Part shown: positions 62,801 through 64,000 of the stretch, in pieces
Numbering within the stretch: the first letter of the stretch is position 1
How the letters are laid out: each line of letters begins with the position of its first letter
DNA from: Natronospira proteinivora
GTDB lineage: Bacteria > Pseudomonadota > Gammaproteobacteria > Natronospirales > Natronospiraceae
Reading direction: 5' to 3'
Assembly: GCF_024170465.1 (NCBI RefSeq)
Contig: NZ_JALJYF010000002.1
Coordinates: forward strand, 620,001-684,000
Length of the DNA stretch: 64,000 bases
Position numbers and translations under genes: made by a program
The notes under the pieces: model-generated
Database searches by the model: none
What the model was told of the DNA's origin: nothing
Seen by the model: the letters and a program-made list of their open reading frames with translations, nothing else

Positions 62801-64000
62801 CCCATCTGCGCCCTCGAACTCCTCAAACCAATCGGCGTCTTCATAGATCCACTGGTAGATGGCCCGAGCAACGGCATAATCCTCGGACGGTATTTCGCTG
62901 TCTAAACCGTAGGCCAGGGACTCGGGATCGATCGGCTGGTTATGGCGATGCTCATCGATGTAGGGCACCGCATCCATGCGTTCCTGAGGGGAGCGCCCAT
63001 CCGCGAAATGATCAATCATCAAGACATTGTCGCGGGTATAGTCGGCGAATTCCTGGGCTGCCGTCACCACCGCGGGGTCAAAGCCGCTGAAAGGCTTGAG
63101 GCCACGGGCCATGCGTTCTGCATTGACCAGATACAGGCCCTTCTCGGAGACGCTCATGGCATCCCAATCGGCTTGATCGGGCATGACGAGATATTGGAAG
63201 ACACTGTCGTCCTGGGCACGGGCGTAGTTGAAGGCCTGGGTGATGGCCTCCACGGTCTCGGCCTGGCCACCCTGCCAGTCGATATTACCGTCCGGGTGGG
63301 TGGGCAGACGGTCCCGATCATCTTCCACCGGATTGTAGGGGCAAGCGCTCAGCCCTCGGCCAGCCTGAACCACCAAGGTGGCCTCAGCGGTGTCTTGCAT
63401 ATCGGCCGCGGAAGTCACGGTCAACTCGATGGCGTACTCGCCGGGCGCCAAGTCGGCCAGATGCAGCTCCGATTCGCTGCCCACAGGTTCGCCATCCAAA
63501 AGCCACTGATAGCTCAACTCGCCTTCCGGGATGTGGCTTTCGGAGGCATCCAAGACCGCTTCGCGGCCTTCATAGACAAACAGATCACCGCGAATTTCGG
63601 CGGTGGGCTGGTGGACCACATCCACGGTCACCGTCTGGCTTGCCGACACCCCTGCCACGGAGGTCACTACAAGCTCGTAGACCCACTCACCAAGGGGCAG
63701 ATCATCCAGCGCCAACACAGGGTCTTGCCCCACGACCTCGCCGTCGTGGAACCACTGGAAGCTTTCAATCTCCCCATCGGGCACATGACTTTCATTGGCA
63801 TCCAGGGTCACAGGCGCGCCTTGGGCAACGGTGACGGCCTCTTCAAGGACGATCACGGGGCGTGGCGGTTGAACATCCACGTCCACCAGTTGTTCGTATT
63901 CCAGGCCATTGGCGTCGGTCATGCGCAGCAGCAGTTGATGCTGCCCCTGGGCCAGACCGGCCAGACTCAGGGTGCCGGATTCACCCAAGACCTCGCCCGT
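56828..64000 (-). CDS. Very large Rhs polymorphic toxin with Ig-like, CAP, Big2, CPD-like and DUF1566 modules (5' end outside window)
   Basis: At least 2390 residues; the frame is open to the right edge, so the export signal is not seen. Visible modules in order (residue numbers from 63988): PKD/Ig-like repeats (1-210; DANESHVPDGEIESF, DASESHIPEGELSYQW). CAP/SCP-like domain (about 270-460; LVNAERMARGLKPFSGF, WGHRDHVFQVGLADSSHD). Big2-like domain (about 490-590). Carboxypeptidase-regulatory-like domain (about 600-690; GLVTDRDGDPLPGVQVSF). Rhs-type N region, then two DUF1566 units (about 1145-1235 and 1255-1380; GDGWRLPTAKEI, DNWRLPNINELL). YD repeats (1390-2200), then RDYDPRIGRWTARDP and VLGDPVNLLDSLGL. 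The ~142-residue tip has the MPAHTAQFSRDPIGGAPEAQ motif. It presumably delivers the tip into competitor cells; the delivery route is not visible. Confidence 0.9.
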   Translation of the reverse strand, partial: TGEVLGESGTLSLAGLAQGQHQLLLRMTDANGLEYEQLVDVDVQPPRPVIVLEEAVTVAQGAPVTLDANESHVPDGEIESFQWFHDGEVVGQDPVLALDDLPLGEWVYELVVTSVAGVSASQTVTVDVVHQPTAEIRGDLFVYEGREAVLDASESHIPEGELSYQWLLDGEPVGSESELHLADLAPGEYAIELTVTSAADMQDTAEATLVVQAGRGLSACPYNPVEDDRDRLPTHPDGNIDWQGGQAETVEAITQAFNYARAQDDSVFQYLVMPDQADWDAMSVSEKGLYLVNAERMARGLKPFSGFDPAVVTAAQEFADYTRDNVLMIDHFADGRSPQERMDAVPYIDEHRHNQPIDPESLAYGLDSEIPSEDYAVARAIYQWIYEDADWFEEFEGADGPAWGHRDHVFQVGLADSSHDPHQQGVLGFGLSRGDYPLDGVNDYGYVTVLKTVNQGESWDAERIQSVDTRQAQGCNTDHVIHVDPQHVDVDSLTGLRIEPNTLFMALGDSHAIQVTGLMDNGGEVDLSPYAQFTPDSRSIVSVDNGRISAERVGHARVLARLEGMRSNRLHVRVREAADTDQLVGTPAESLRRHVAGNATVERYEPMAMAVYTGLVTDRDGDPLPGVQVSFLNEPEHGSMETDADGRFMITGSAGERTVVYEYPGHLVIQRTTIGASGSWAVLDEVMMLPRDTAVSRIELGTGEAQVHQSSLISDEFGERRATVIFNGIQSATAMSLDGSEREITAFDFSATEYETPASMPGELPKEVAFTFANDLHVAGTHHTETVVFDNDVVMYIDNFLDFEVGEIVPIGYFDRLDNQWVGSDNGVVVQLVDESGDGLVDGADYTGDGQANDLNGSGYTHDDVIGLAEHYEPGDTLWWGHFDHMTPWDYNWAPDDAEAPSELGVDKNPEDACNSEAASTGSFARPFQQSFHEDLEVAGTNLTLHYSSRRTQGYQHEFRVTVSGDEVPDSMERMVAQLEIGGHVFKKELSPAPNREVRFLWDGENIDGERTEGMVHGQVKIGYEYPTVYMSAGNAAESEQAPDEFPMAWATLGERATEVPGREAFMSWQSRGVSVKNSFDRQLADGWSLSNVHEYDPAGTVYRGDGRVQDVADESVILKTGQTRSLVEGDDGYYQRGGNTINYRINSEGILEDRITGLEWEYAENPHQVITLPGAEAWCEVYADLPGDGWRLPTAKEIAYGMDKGGANPGPAIYNVRQARQLWHQSTANPELNMLPVLCVRGEALDERQPESLASNVVEQVVVDQDNGLMWEDRHANAAQKMDWESSVAHCEASEHAGYDNWRLPNINELLYALPNEVFRHQTEWDESARGRLWDYDVDFRRPYWSATTNHSDDDRAWAIESASYNSERFKKEDEFYVRCVRDDHSAQRMPYRFDGDGRHRATIDMDSGKTLTEFEYDAEDRLIAAVDRFGNRVRIERDANGIVERIVAPDGQETRLTVDDDHHLAAVTYEDGAQYRFNYTACGLATDKIDPRGGNFSRAYDEHGRIIETGDPEGGSWSFFDDRLDIGHDHYGYTTAEGNAYETERRVLDDGAVETVTTHKNGTVTTSLLSADGLESTSETCDISRVVESRRDPKTRQPRPERITLTQPSGLRRVMEMDLSYAENGADTSRYTVVSGRDGRLSSMSVDARSGQISHQSPEGRGFTQQLDTDTLLPESLQVEGLPETRYAYDSRGRLLEEVTGDRRVAYSYDERGRVATVTTPDDRNTAYEYDERDRITRIIFPDGQSLENRYDAKGNRTTLVVPTPAEHEFDYTGVNRVSAYRTPLDEATHYEYDRDRRLTAVTLPSGQRMEHSYADGRHVSTSTPEGVIEYDYLCGGRVSQITEGSESLSYDWDGNLVTGVHYQGALNASLSYGYNTDFELDQMSYAGGQTSLSYDKDGLLTGIHGFDIDRDAKHGMVTGLSDGVLNSSWQYNDYAESVDVTQSVAGTQFDYELERNSLGRITARTETLPDGSEVHYEYRYDDRQRLTEVIKNGQTVEQYQYDANGNRVQTTSTARDVTNETAQYNLADQLQSRQTTDGEVSYEYDGNGRLSKKHHAYGQVTEYNYDSQGRLKSVTTPEHHVEYQHNALGNRVSKSVDGEVVEYYLWQDKTTLLATYDGDGNLKQRFEYTVGHTPSRFTQDGETYYILASHLGSPRAIVDESGEVLREIQYDAYGSVIEDSNPEFSIPFGFAGGLTDEHTGLIRFGYRDYDPRIGRWTARDPVGFAGGDPNLYGYVLGDPVNLLDSLGLRGEFYDSRRGRRGIFAQAFMPAHTAQFSRDPIGGAPEAQLAYSANTNQIRGASATAGYAAVSGPLVGKIGVGTTRYACATAARHRDQLMDIVDLLLELSTLLTGEVPADMSTRGRTDAMGIYHQQEVESRAPRRGPRRP

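Overview
The window looks like chromosomal DNA of a GC-rich gammaproteobacterium. Core genes are of gammaproteobacterial type: rlmM, priA, ppc with the terminal QNTG, yadG/yadH-like ABC genes and a yeiB-like gene. Several exported proteins are strongly acidic (M13, S8 and S9 peptidases, substrate-binding lipoprotein, Rhs), and secreted or envelope proteases are numerous. This suggests a halophilic, protein-degrading organism of the Natronospira/Wenzhouxiangella/Ectothiorhodospiraceae kind. That placement is inference; no rRNA or tRNA gene was seen.

Layout. 0-9.5 kb: metabolism and signalling (2-hydroxyacid dehydrogenase, EAL protein, PrcB-like lipoprotein, PEP carboxylase, a TspO/FAA hydrolase/threonine aldolase operon, Na+:alanine symporter). 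9.5-15.7 kb: a CHASE2 Ser/Thr kinase, envelope proteins, RlmM and a solute-binding lipoprotein. 15.8-28.1 kb: M13 peptidase, PilZ, MsrA, NRAMP, a 2TM protein, a tandem universal stress protein with an FNR-type site, a sirtuin, EamA and TauE transporters, a class-I amidotransferase and an ABC-2 exporter. 28.2-32.3 kb: two tandem secreted subtilases sharing a nearly identical C-terminal module and terminator. 32.7-40.6 kb: a YdjM/TetR/DUF3775 operon, S9 peptidase, hot-dog protein, Mpo1-like protein, malic enzyme and a degenerate HD-GYP protein. 40.9-49.0 kb: glutaryl-CoA-type dehydrogenase, fused E1 alpha-beta dehydrogenase, GNAT, DUF418 and PriA, the last preceded by a cluster of DnaA-box-like sites.

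49.0-64.0 kb, all on the minus strand, is a polymorphic-toxin (Rhs) locus. One very large Rhs gene runs off the right edge. Its visible part carries Ig/PKD-like repeats, a CAP domain, a Big2-like domain, a carboxypeptidase-regulatory-like domain, two DUF1566 modules and the YD-repeat/Rhs core. Downstream of its toxin tip and immunity gene lie four further partial copies of the Rhs core. Three end in their own toxin tip and immunity gene(s); the fourth is decayed. Two copies are internal chimeras joined at YD repeats. One tip looks like an L,D-transpeptidase-type peptidoglycan enzyme with an exported partner protein. Two tips share a motif and have Sel1-like or weakly similar partners. One tip is followed by two tiny membrane or exported proteins, one of only 38 residues. 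This locus is the most interesting part of the window.

Limits: calls rest on reading motifs by eye, without database searches. Start codons were chosen from Shine-Dalgarno sequences and family lengths; doubtful ones are flagged.
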